Source of the DNA: Mollicutes bacterium
Lineage (GTDB): Bacteria; Bacillota_I; Bacilli_A; Izemoplasmatales; Izemoplasmataceae
Reading direction: 5' to 3'
NCBI GenBank assembly: GCA_003551455.1
Contig: PUMR01000079.1
Span: 1-21,526, forward strand
DNA length: 21,526 nucleotides
The notes beneath the pieces were generated by a model that searched no databases, was not told where the DNA came from, and saw nothing but the letters and a program-made list of their open reading frames with translations. Of this stretch, positions 14,958-21,526 are shown in pieces. The translations under genes and the position numbers were made by a program. Every line of letters starts with the position of its first letter. Position 1 is the first letter of the stretch.

Positions 14958-15617
14958 TCAATAATCTTCTTTCGACGTCTCGCCCTTGACGAGCTGGACG
15001 CCGCTGCTCGTACCGATGCGGGTGGCGCCCGCCTCGACCATCTTTTCGAGGTCCTCGCGGGTCTTCACCCCGCCGCTCGCTTTGACTTCCTTGTCGCCGG
15101 CGGCTTCCTTCATGATGCGGACGTGTCCGACTTCGGCGCCGCCGGTGCCGAAACCGGTGCTCGTCTTGACGAAATCGGCGCCGCCTTTCACCGCCGCTTC
15201 CGCGGAACGGCGGATCTCTTCGTCCGTGAGATAGCAGGTCTCGAGGATCACTTTCAGGGTGCGGCGCTCGCATTCTTCCTTGATGGCCCGCACCTCTTTC
15301 TCGACGAGGTCGTAGCGACCCTCCTTCGCCCAGGCGATGTTTTGGACCATGTCGATCTCATGGGCGCCGTTCTTGAGCGCGTCGCGGGTCTCGAAGACTT
15401 TCGTGGTCGTGGTCGAGGCGCCGAGCGGGAACCCGACCACGGTACAGACGAGCACGTCGGTCTTCTTCAGACTCTCGGCCGCATAGGACACCCATACGGG
15501 ATTCACGCACACGCTTTTGAAATTGTGCTCGATCGCCTCTTCCAAGAGCCGGTCGATGACTTCCTTCGTTCCGAACGGTTTCAAGTGGGTATGGTCGATC
15601 ATACGGGCGATTTCCAT
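14958..15617 (-). CDS. deoC: Deoxyribose-phosphate aldolase
   Basis: Splits 2-deoxyribose 5-phosphate into acetaldehyde and glyceraldehyde 3-phosphate through a Schiff base. The 219-residue class I aldolase has CVNPVWV (37-43), EIDMVQNIA with D89, the Schiff-base lysine K151 in FVKTSTGFGTGGA, and K179 in VKASGGV. The ATG at 15617 gives the usual MEIARMIDHT start and overlaps the upstream yczE-like gene by 19 nt; AGGAGG lies about 11 nt before it. It is followed 12 nt later by deoD. Together with pdp and deoD it forms a deoxynucleoside catabolic route. Confidence 0.97.
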   Translation of the reverse strand: MEIARMIDHTHLKPFGTKEVIDRLLEEAIEHNFKSVCVNPVWVSYAAESLKKTDVLVCTVVGFPLGASTTTTKVFETRDALKNGAHEIDMVQNIAWAKEGRYDLVEKEVRAIKEECERRTLKVILETCYLTDEEIRRSAEAAVKGGADFVKTSTGFGTGGAEVGHVRIMKEAAGDKEVKASGGVKTREDLEKMVEAGATRIGTSSGVQLVKGETSKEDY

Positions 15618-16273
15618 GCTTGTTCAATCCTCCTGAAAAGTTTTAGATAGAGTCTTATGAGCGGGCCGGCGAGGAAGACGATGATGATCGTGCCGAAATA
15701 GAGCGAGCCGAGATCCCCCCTGAAAAGGCCGGTCAAGAGCACACCGATCGTGACGGGGGCGGCCTCCATGAGGATACGGACGAGAACGAGGTTCTTGGTC
15801 CTGAACAGCTTCATCAACAACAACATCAACTCCTCGAAGACACCCGCGGGAAAGCGGGAGATGACAAGGAGCGCGGCGCCGAGGGGGATGGTGAAAAGAC
15901 CGGTGAGGAACACCGCGAGCCGGTTGAGGCCGTTCGGTTCGAAACCGGAGAAGACGACGAGGTTGAAGAAGTCGATGAATATCCCCACGAGGATGATCGG
16001 CACGGCCATGAAGAAATAGCGCACCTGGCGGCGCATGATGATGATGAAGGCCGTGATGACGAGCGTCACGACGATCGCCGCGGTTCCCACCGTCAGGGGT
16101 GTCACGGCATCGAGCGCCACATAGAGGGTGTCCCAGGGGCTCGTGCCGAGGTCGCTCCGGATCACCCAGACGACCCCGAAAGCGACGGCGAGACTGCCGA
16201 AGAGATAGGTCGAGACGTCAAATATCGTTCTTGCGCGTGTGTTCTGTTTGCGAGTGTTCTGTTTTTGGTTCAT
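15599..16273 (-). CDS. YczE/YyaS/YitT-family membrane protein (copy 2)
   Basis: A 224-residue polytopic protein with about five membrane helices. Its signature is IRSDLGTSPWDTLY near residues 38-51, seen also in the neighbouring paralogue (IRSDLGAGPWDAV). The family's function is unknown; Bacillus members include YczE. The N-terminus contains the tandem QNTRK QNTRA, which arises from the DNA repeat at 16230-16265. The start is the ATG at 16273, 7 nt after AAAGGA. It overlaps the upstream paralogue by 56 nt in another frame. It is the second gene of the run ending at ymfH. Confidence 0.8.
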   Translation of the reverse strand: MNQKQNTRKQNTRARTIFDVSTYLFGSLAVAFGVVWVIRSDLGTSPWDTLYVALDAVTPLTVGTAAIVVTLVITAFIIIMRRQVRYFFMAVPIILVGIFIDFFNLVVFSGFEPNGLNRLAVFLTGLFTIPLGAALLVISRFPAGVFEELMLLLMKLFRTKNLVLVRILMEAAPVTIGVLLTGLFRGDLGSLYFGTIIIVFLAGPLIRLYLKLFRRIEQAWKSPV

Positions 16274-16910
16274 AGACGATTCCTTTCAACCAGCGTAATT
16301 GCATCGCGAGCAGGGGGGCGATGAGAACGGCGAGCACCAGGCTGCCGAAGTTGACCGCACCGAAACGGATTCCGGCGGAAAAACCGAGGCCGATCGCCAA
16401 CAGGATCGCGAACAGTTCGTTCGCGAGGCGGACCGGGGTGACGCTCTTCGTCCGGAAAAGGTCCATGAAGAAGAGCATGACCTCGTCGAAGACCATGGCG
16501 GGATAGCCGCTCACGATGATGAGGGCGAGACCGAGCGTCAGCACGAAGGTCCCGAAAACATAGAGGAAGGCGTTCAATACGAAGGGGTTTTCCATGAGCC
16601 TGCCCGCCAAGAGTTGCGCGTCCCAGAGGTCCAACGATACGCGGATGCCGTAGATCGGGACCAGAACGAAGAGGAAGCGCCATTTTCTCCGGACAGCGAT
16701 GACGAAGGCCAACACCGTGCTGTTCACGATGAAACTCGCCCACCCGAGGGAGATGTCGAGAAGCCGGCTCAAATTGTAGGTCACGGCATCCCAGGGGCCG
16801 GCACCGAGGTCGCTTCTGATGATGAGGACCACGCCGGCGCCGGTGACGAAAAACCCCAAAAGATACATCAGCAGCCGGATCGGGGTGTTGCGGAAGAAGG
16901 CCCTTCTCAT
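16218..16910 (-). CDS. YczE/YyaS/YitT-family membrane protein (copy 1)
   Basis: A 230-residue membrane protein, the tandem paralogue of the gene downstream, with the same IRSDLGAGPWDAV signature and LFRTKSVTPVRL near the end, which matches LFRTKNLVLVRI in the other copy. About five membrane helices. Its C-terminus is extended by a charged tail with the tandem TEHSQTEHT. The ATG at 16910 has no ribosome site upstream. A CATAAT lies 13 nt before it, so the mRNA could be almost leaderless; an internal start at the ATG near 16868 (MYLLGFF) is possible but has no ribosome site either. The downstream copy overlaps its end. No terminator is seen between ileS and this gene. Confidence 0.75.
   Translation of the reverse strand: MRRAFFRNTPIRLLMYLLGFFVTGAGVVLIIRSDLGAGPWDAVTYNLSRLLDISLGWASFIVNSTVLAFVIAVRRKWRFLFVLVPIYGIRVSLDLWDAQLLAGRLMENPFVLNAFLYVFGTFVLTLGLALIIVSGYPAMVFDEVMLFFMDLFRTKSVTPVRLANELFAILLAIGLGFSAGIRFGAVNFGSLVLAVLIAPLLAMQLRWLKGIVYEPKTEHSQTEHTRKNDI
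16230..16265 (-). repeat. 15-nt tandem repeat in the overlap of two yczE-like genes
   Basis: The minus strand reads CAAAAACAGAACACTCG followed by CAAACAGAACACACG: two imperfect copies of a 15-nt unit. It lies in the 56-nt overlap, so it duplicates five residues in both proteins (TEHSQ/TEHTR and QNTRK/QNTRA). Confidence 0.75.
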
Positions 16911-16922
16911 GCTATCATCGCC

Positions 16923-16928
16923 ATTATG
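16923..16928 (-). promoter_or_regulatory. Possible -10 of the yczE-deoCD-ymfFH run
   Basis: CATAAT on the minus strand is 5/6 of the -10 consensus, 13 nt before the first ATG. No -35 is visible, and a promoter here would give a leader of about 6 nt. Confidence 0.35.
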
Positions 16929-16976
16929 ACGTATTGTTCGCCGCTCTTTTCATTCTACTCCAGATGCCAAGAAAAA

Positions 16977-19709
16977 TCAACGTCGCTGCATCTTGGCGAG
17001 CACGCCCTCGCAGCGCGGACAGACATCCTCGTCATTCGTCTCGCCGATCTTCCAACACCGCGCGCATTTTTCGCCTTGGACCTTTTCGACATCCAACGTG
17101 AGCGTGTCGTGTCGGTAAGCGCCCTCGCCTTCGGTGGCGATTTCAGCTTCGCTCACGATGAAGAGCCGCTCGAGGTCGTCGACGCTTTGCAAGAGCGCTT
17201 CTTCGTCCTCAGTGGGATAGAGGACGATGCGGGCCTCGAGGCTGCCGCCGATCTTCTTTTCGTTGCGGGCGTCCTCGAGAGATTTCAAAACCTTGTCGCG
17301 AAGCGCCATGAAGGCGTCATACTTGTCCTTGAGAGCGGTGTCGACAGAGTGGGCGCGGCGGGGCATGTCTTCGAGATAGACGCTCGCTTCCGCCTTGCCC
17401 GGGAAGTGCTGATAGGCCTCTTCGGTCGTGTGGGGGATGATGGGCGTGAGCAAACGCAAAAGGGCCGAAAGCGAGCGGTGCACGACCGTGAGGGCGGAAC
17501 GGCGTCGTGCGTCTTTTTCTTCCTCGATATAGACGATGTCCTTGATGATGTCGAGATAGAAGGCGGAGAGGTCGTTCGTCACGAACCGGTTGACGATCCG
17601 CATGACATCATCGAACATGTAGCGGTCGTAATAGCTCTCGGCATCTTCGACCAGGTCGTCGAGTTTCTGCAGGAGGTAGCGGTCGAGCTCGCCCATGTCC
17701 TCATAGGCCACGCCGTCTTTCACGATGGTGAAGCCATCGAGCACACCGAGCATGAATCGGAAGGTGTTGCGGATCTTGCGGTAGTTCTCGGCGATCTGTT
17801 TCATCATCTTGTCGCTGATGCGCACATCCGCCTGATAGTCCACCGAAGCGACCCAGAGGCGCAAGATGTCCGCCCCGAGTTCGTCCATGACCTTCAGGGG
17901 GTTGACGACGTTGCCCAGCGACTTCGACATCTTCCGCCCTTCGGCGTCGACGACGAAACCGTGGGTGAGGCAGGTCTTGTAGGGACTCTCGCCGCGGGAA
18001 GCCACGGCGGTCGAGAGCGAGCTGTTGAACCAGCCGCGGTATTGGTCGCTCCCTTCGAGATAGAGGTCGGCGGGGAAGGGGAGGCCCTTGTCCGTCATGC
18101 CGCCCTTGTGCGAGGTTCCCGAGTCGAACCAGACATCGAGGATGTCGGTCTCTTTGGTGAACCGGCCGTTCGGGCTCTTTTCACTCGAGAAGCCTTCGGG
18201 CAGGAGGTCTTTCGCGTCCCATTCGAACCAGATGTTGGAGCCGTGCTCGCCGAAAAGGCGCGCCACATGGCGGATGATGTCGGCATCGAGGATCGCTTCT
18301 CCGTTCTCGTGATAGAAGACGGGGATGGGCACGCCCCAGGCTCGCTGGCGGCTGATGCACCACGATTCGCGGTCCTTGATCATGTTCACCATGCGGACCT
18401 TGCCCCAGGAAGGGATCCATTCGATGCGTTCGACCTCCCGCAAGAGGTCCTCCTTCAGACTCTCCACCGAAGCGAACCATTGGTCCGTCGCCCGGAAGAT
18501 GACGGGCTTCTTCGTCCGCCAGTCATGCGGATAGCTGTGCTCGATCCATTCCATCTTCAAAAGATGGCCCGTCTCTTCTAAGTCTTTCACGACCTCTTTC
18601 GAACATTTCTCCACGAACATGCCCTCATAACGGCCCGACTCTTTCGTCATGTGTCCTTGCTCGTCGACGGGGCAGAAGACTTCCAAGCCTTCCTTCTGCC
18701 CGATGAGGAAGTCGTCCTCACCGTGTCCCGGCGCGATGTGGACGAGCCCGGTGCCGCTTTCCACGGTCACATGATGACCGGAGACGATCGGGCTCACCCT
18801 CTCATAGAGGGGGTGCTTGTAGGTGAGGCCGATGAGCTCTTTCCCTTTGACATGGCGGATGGTCCGCATGGCTTCGAAGCCGAGCTTTTCCTTGATATCG
18901 GCTTCCAGCGCCGCCGCGAAGACATAGGTCTCGCCGTCTGCTTCGGAAAAGACATAGTCGATCTCCTCGCTCACGGCGGTGGCGAGGTTGGCGGGGATGG
19001 TCCAGGGGGTCGTCGTCCAGGCGAGGAACTTGAAACCCTTCTCGAAGGGTCCCGTGTCCACGGCGTCGAAGGTGAAATAGATCGAGGGCGAGCGCTTGTC
19101 GGCGTATTCGATCTCGGCCTCGGCGAGGGCCGTCTCGCTCGAGGGGGACCAATAGACCGGTTTCAGCCCCTTGAAGACGAGGCCTTTCTCGACCATGTCG
19201 GCGAATATCTCGAGTTCCGAGGCCTCATAGTGTTTGTCGAGGGTGAGATAGGGGTCTTCCCATTCGCCCAGGATGCCGATGCGTTTGAACTGGGCGCGCT
19301 GGTTGACGACCTGTCCGAGCGCATAATCTTCACATTTCTTGCGGAATTCCGCGATGGTGAGACGCTTGCGGTCGACACCCTCGTTCTTGGTGAGCGCGCT
19401 CTCGATGGGCAGTCCGTGGGTGTCCCAGCCCGGCACATACCGGGTGTGGTAGCCCTGCATGCTCCTCATACGGACGACGATGTCTTTCAAGGCCTTGTTC
19501 ATGGCGGTGCCGATGTGGATGTCGCCGTTGGCATAGGGCGGCCCGTCGGGGAGGGTGAAGGTCTTCTTGCCCTCGTTCTTGGCGAGGCGTTTCTCATAGA
19601 TCTTGTTCTCTTCCCAGAATTCCTGCTGGATGGGCTCCCTCTTGCCCAGGTTCCCCCGCATGGGAAAAGCCGTCTTGGGCATGTGGAGCGTGTCTTTGTA
19701 GTCTTTCAT
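16977..19709 (-). CDS. ileS: Isoleucyl-tRNA synthetase
   Basis: Charges tRNA-Ile with isoleucine. The 910-residue protein begins MKDYKDTLHMPKTAFPMRGN and has the class I nucleotide-binding motif as HIGT at residues 65-68 (usually HIGH), the family segment PGWDTHGLPIE, an editing domain, the KMSKS loop as AEGRKMSKSLGN, and a C-terminal zinc cluster CARCWKIG...CPRC with four cysteines. The start is the ATG at 19709, 7 nt after AAAGGAGG. A T-box leader with an isoleucine specifier controls it. The upstream gene is yggT rather than divIVA. No mupirocin-type duplication is seen. Confidence 0.97.
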   Translation of the reverse strand: MKDYKDTLHMPKTAFPMRGNLGKREPIQQEFWEENKIYEKRLAKNEGKKTFTLPDGPPYANGDIHIGTAMNKALKDIVVRMRSMQGYHTRYVPGWDTHGLPIESALTKNEGVDRKRLTIAEFRKKCEDYALGQVVNQRAQFKRIGILGEWEDPYLTLDKHYEASELEIFADMVEKGLVFKGLKPVYWSPSSETALAEAEIEYADKRSPSIYFTFDAVDTGPFEKGFKFLAWTTTPWTIPANLATAVSEEIDYVFSEADGETYVFAAALEADIKEKLGFEAMRTIRHVKGKELIGLTYKHPLYERVSPIVSGHHVTVESGTGLVHIAPGHGEDDFLIGQKEGLEVFCPVDEQGHMTKESGRYEGMFVEKCSKEVVKDLEETGHLLKMEWIEHSYPHDWRTKKPVIFRATDQWFASVESLKEDLLREVERIEWIPSWGKVRMVNMIKDRESWCISRQRAWGVPIPVFYHENGEAILDADIIRHVARLFGEHGSNIWFEWDAKDLLPEGFSSEKSPNGRFTKETDILDVWFDSGTSHKGGMTDKGLPFPADLYLEGSDQYRGWFNSSLSTAVASRGESPYKTCLTHGFVVDAEGRKMSKSLGNVVNPLKVMDELGADILRLWVASVDYQADVRISDKMMKQIAENYRKIRNTFRFMLGVLDGFTIVKDGVAYEDMGELDRYLLQKLDDLVEDAESYYDRYMFDDVMRIVNRFVTNDLSAFYLDIIKDIVYIEEEKDARRRSALTVVHRSLSALLRLLTPIIPHTTEEAYQHFPGKAEASVYLEDMPRRAHSVDTALKDKYDAFMALRDKVLKSLEDARNEKKIGGSLEARIVLYPTEDEEALLQSVDDLERLFIVSEAEIATEGEGAYRHDTLTLDVEKVQGEKCARCWKIGETNDEDVCPRCEGVLAKMQRR

Positions 19710-19729
19710 CGCGATTCCTCCTTTGTATG

Positions 19730-19955
19730 AAAAAAAGCAACCACCTGAAGGACGGACGTTCGTGTCCGCGGTGCCACCTTCATTCCGGTTGCCCAGCTCT
19801 CGGGATGCATAACGCCTTCCGGCGGAGGGCCCTCTTCGAACCCCCATCTCCACGGTGATATTCCCGGGGCCTTTGTCCAAGTTCGCAGCGACCACTTGGT
19901 CTCTTTCACAAAGGGTTCCGGTAACGTGTCCGCTTCAGAGATGTTCAGATATCTT
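19730..19955 (-). promoter_or_regulatory. T-box leader of ileS with ATC (isoleucine) specifier
   Basis: The leader senses uncharged tRNA-Ile. The T-box GGTGGCACCGCGG is at 19766-19780. Stem I is closed by CATCTC (19938-19943) with GAGATG (19845-19850), then CACG/CGTG and CCGG/CCGG. On the 3' side the internal loop GAATATCAC carries ATC at 19857-19859. The terminator pairs GCAACC (19787-19792) with GGTTGC (19737-19742) and GAAGG with CCTTC, and is followed by seven T. Confidence 0.95.
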
Positions 19956-19965
19956 CGTTGATGTC

Positions 19966-19994
19966 ATTATAATGCCCGGTGGGTGAAATTGCAA
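19966..19994 (-). promoter_or_regulatory. Promoter of ileS
   Basis: TTGCAA (4/6 of TTGACA) and TATAAT with 17 nt between them on the minus strand. It lies just after the yggT stop and before the T-box leader. Its -35 is 7 nt downstream of the yggT stop. Confidence 0.75.
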
Positions 19995-20000
19995 GCCTCG

Positions 20001-20261
20001 TCAAAGCGAAGCGACGAACTCCGCGAAAGCGAAGAGTCCGAAACGATAGATCAAAAAGCCCACGATCGGGGTGAAGTCCATGCCCCCCAATACGAGAATA
20101 CCCCGGAAGAAACGCATGTAGGGGTCGGCGAGCCGATGCAGCGTATAATAGAAACGGCTTTCGCGGATGGTGGGGAACCATGAAAGCAGGATGTAGGCGA
20201 TGAGGACGAAAAAATAGACCTCGAGCACGATGAGCAATATCGAAAGGAATGATGCGAGCAT
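20001..20261 (-). CDS. ylmG: YggT-family membrane protein (YlmG)
   Basis: An 86-residue protein with two membrane helices (about residues 3-27 and 58-82) joined by a loop with YILLSWFPTIRESRFYYTLHRLADPYMRFFR, the YggT signature. Family members affect envelope and division functions; a precise role is not known. The ATG follows AAGGAG at 9 nt, and the gene starts 6 nt after the sepF stop. Its place after ftsZ-yggS-sepF matches the ylmE-ylmF-ylmG order of Bacillus. Confidence 0.9.
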   Translation of the reverse strand: MLASFLSILLIVLEVYFFVLIAYILLSWFPTIRESRFYYTLHRLADPYMRFFRGILVLGGMDFTPIVGFLIYRFGLFAFAEFVASL

Positions 20262-20267
20262 GAAGGA

Positions 20268-20564
20268 CTACTCCTTGTATTTCTTGATGAAGGAACGGAG
20301 ACTCTTGTCTTTCAGATCCTTTTTCGTGGCAAAAGCGAAAATCTTCTCCCGGATGACCTCGACATCGCCGTCGAGAGCATAGACGACGCCGGAGAGGAAG
20401 ATGATGAAACGGTTGCTCTCGACGGTGTCGAAATCCTCGAAGTTCAAGATGAGCGGCTTCCTGTAGAGAAGCTTGTCGGCGAGGGCAAAAACGTCGACCT
20501 CCTCGTCGACCTTGATGAATTCGGTGCGTTCGTAGGCGTTCTGTTTATCCTTCTTCCTTTTCAT
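20268..20564 (-). CDS. sepF: Minimal cell-division protein SepF
   Basis: SepF bundles FtsZ filaments and, in Bacilli, ties them to the membrane. The 98-residue protein matches only the C-terminal core: VFALADKLLYRKPLILNFED followed by FIIFLSGVVYALDGDVEVI and EKIFAFA, with G59 in the conserved FLSG. It lacks the N-terminal amphipathic helix and linker that give the usual length of about 150 residues; the N-terminus is short, polar and basic. The ATG follows GGGAGG at 6 nt. It overlaps yggS by 20 nt and precedes yggT. SepF is still the best call; membrane targeting must be by FtsA or another protein. Confidence 0.9.
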   Translation of the reverse strand: MKRKKDKQNAYERTEFIKVDEEVDVFALADKLLYRKPLILNFEDFDTVESNRFIIFLSGVVYALDGDVEVIREKIFAFATKKDLKDKSLRSFIKKYKE

Positions 20565-21195
20565 CGAATGCCTCCCTCAAGAGGATGCGGCCGAGCCGGA
20601 GGATGGTGGCGCCTTCGGCGAGCGCGAGCTCGTAGTCACCGCTCATGCCCATCGAGAGCTCTCGGACTTCGGGGTGTTTCTTTCGCGCTTCATCACGCAA
20701 ACGGCGCAACTTGGCGAATTGTGCGCGGATGCGGTCTTCGTCGTCAGTCAGTTCCGCCATGCCCATGAGCCCCCGCACGCGGATTTTCGTGAACGGAACG
20801 AGATAATCCAAAAAGGCGAAAAGCTCTTCCGGGGGGACGCCGTGCTTTTGCCTTTCGGCCGAGATGTTCACCTGCACGAGACAATCCAAGGGCTCATGAC
20901 GCCGTTTTTCGATCTCTTTGGCGAGTTTGGCGCGGTCGAGACTCTGCAGGCAGTCGATACGGTTGATGAGCTTTTTGACTTTCTTGGTCTGGAGCGTACC
21001 GAGGAAGTGGCGGCGGAAGGAGAGGTCTTCGAGTTGCGGCGCCTTTTTCAGGAAGTGTTCCACGCGGCTTTCGCCGAAATCGCGGATGCCGGCTTTGTGG
21101 AACGTGCGGATGCCCTCGGCATCCAGGTATTTCGAAGCCATGACGACGGAGATCCCCTCGAGGCGGAGGAGTCTTTCCAAGAGCGGTCTGTTCAT
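20545..21195 (-). CDS. yggS: Pyridoxal phosphate homeostasis protein YggS (YlmE)
   Basis: A PLP-binding protein of the alanine-racemase-like barrel family, involved in vitamin B6 balance. The 216-residue protein has the PLP lysine K22 in MASKYLDAEGI, GIRDFGESRVEHFL, HFLGTLQTKKV, the LVQVNISAERQKHG segment, RGLMGMAELTDD and LSMGMSGDYELALAEGATILRLG. The lysine usually sits at about residue 36, so the N-terminal helix is shortened by about 15 residues. No good ribosome site precedes the ATG at 21195. A GTG at 21204 overlaps the ftsZ stop (GTGA), so coupled translation from ftsZ is likely. Confidence 0.92.
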   Translation of the reverse strand: MNRPLLERLLRLEGISVVMASKYLDAEGIRTFHKAGIRDFGESRVEHFLKKAPQLEDLSFRRHFLGTLQTKKVKKLINRIDCLQSLDRAKLAKEIEKRRHEPLDCLVQVNISAERQKHGVPPEELFAFLDYLVPFTKIRVRGLMGMAELTDDEDRIRAQFAKLRRLRDEARKKHPEVRELSMGMSGDYELALAEGATILRLGRILLREAFDEKEEG

Positions 21196-21200
21196 GCGGG

Positions 21201-21526
21201 TCACTTGAAGCGGGTCTTGAGCCAGGAAGGGATGTTCTCTTTTTTCGGTTCTTTCTCGTCTTCTTCCTTCGGCGCTTCTTCGTCTTTTCCCCGCTTCTTC
21301 TTGGCGGCCTTCTTCGCGGGCTTCTTCGGGCTCTTCCCTTGGGGTTTCGGGGAATATTCGGTCTCGACGTATTCACTCTCGCCGAGCTGGTCGATCTCGA
21401 TCTTCTTCTTCTCGTCGAAGCCGGTGGCGATGACGGTGACGATGACCTCTTCTTCGAGGTCCTCGTTGATGGTCGCTCCGTGGATGATGTTGATTTCGGT
21501 GGAACTGGCGGCCTGGATAGCCTCGA
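21201..21526 (-). CDS. ftsZ: Cell-division protein FtsZ, 3' end only
   Basis: The 3' part of ftsZ, cut by the window edge: 107 codons plus stop. The end of the tubulin-like C-terminal subdomain reads NIIHGATINEDLEEEVIVTVIATGFD, typical of FtsZ. It is followed by a very charged linker of about 50 residues rich in KK, EE and proline, and by the conserved C-terminal peptide ENIPSWLKTRFK, the docking site for FtsA, SepF and similar partners. Upstream lie the catalytic GTPase parts, outside this window. The stop overlaps the possible yggS GTG, so the gene leads the ftsZ-yggS-sepF-yggT run. Confidence 0.93.
   Translation of the reverse strand, partial: EAIQAASSTEINIIHGATINEDLEEEVIVTVIATGFDEKKKIEIDQLGESEYVETEYSPKPQGKSPKKPAKKAAKKKRGKDEEAPKEEDEKEPKKENIPSWLKTRFK

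Noticed and set aside
16299..18581. A 760-codon open frame on the plus strand opposite yczE and ileS
   Set aside because: It runs antisense across two genes and an intergenic region, and its composition (E, D, V and H rich) matches the other antisense frames here. ileS motifs are unambiguous on the minus strand.
19710..19895. An in-frame N-terminal extension of IleRS by 62 residues
   Set aside because: It would read through the T-box leader and its terminator; the AAAGGAGG site sets the start at 19709.
21207..21376. Lysine- and glutamate-rich repetitive DNA near the right end
   Set aside because: It looks like a low-complexity repeat but is in frame as the charged linker of FtsZ, a region known to vary.

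Overview
The window looks like a chromosomal core region of a GC-rich, low-complexity member of the Bacilli/Firmicutes assemblage. The evidence is the gene set: RecU resolvase, RNase J, YmfF/YmfH peptidase pair, ThiT with a TPP riboswitch, a T-box in front of ileS, and the FtsZ-YggS-SepF-YggT-IleS order. All proteins use the standard code: 19 of the 23 genes end in TGA and tryptophan is TGG. A mollicute-allied or erysipelotrich-like lineage is my inference from the compact gene set and the RNase J and SepF forms; the sequence does not prove it. I see no transposase, integrase, prophage gene, CRISPR array, tRNA or rRNA.

Layout from left to right: 22 of 23 genes lie on the minus strand, so transcription mostly runs right to left; recU is the exception. 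Positions 19-1692 hold an RNase J family protein, divergent from recU (1842-2420). recU converges on glgC across a shared hairpin terminator. glgA-glgC (2445-5095) encode glycogen synthesis and are stop/start coupled. Positions 5150-5402 hold no convincing gene but do hold a separate transcription unit: promoter, a roughly 190-nt foldable RNA, and an intrinsic terminator. I read it as a structured RNA, either 6S-like or a regulatory leader of glgAC. Next come thiT with its TPP riboswitch (5404-6180) and a pdp-VOC operon (6189-7922). A thyA-dfrA-plsC operon follows (7950-10155), then a short ssb (10193-10561) and a DUF3137-like membrane protein with a near-consensus promoter (10680-11673).

Positions 11674-16928 form a tightly packed six-gene run read yczE-like, yczE-like, deoC, deoD, ymfF, ymfH. 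It combines nucleoside and deoxyribose-phosphate catabolism with two membrane proteins and an M16 peptidase pair. From 16977 rightward is the end of the division cluster: ileS with its own promoter and T-box leader (isoleucine ATC specifier), yggT, a minimal sepF, yggS, and the 3' end of ftsZ, cut by the window edge.

Functionally, pdp, deoC and deoD break nucleosides down to bases and deoxyribose 5-phosphate, which deoC splits to acetaldehyde and glyceraldehyde 3-phosphate. thyA and dfrA make dTMP and recycle the folate cofactor. recU, ssb and ftsZ/sepF/yggT serve recombination, single-stranded DNA handling and division. Most promoters found here are extended -10 (TGnTATAAT-like) with weak or no -35.
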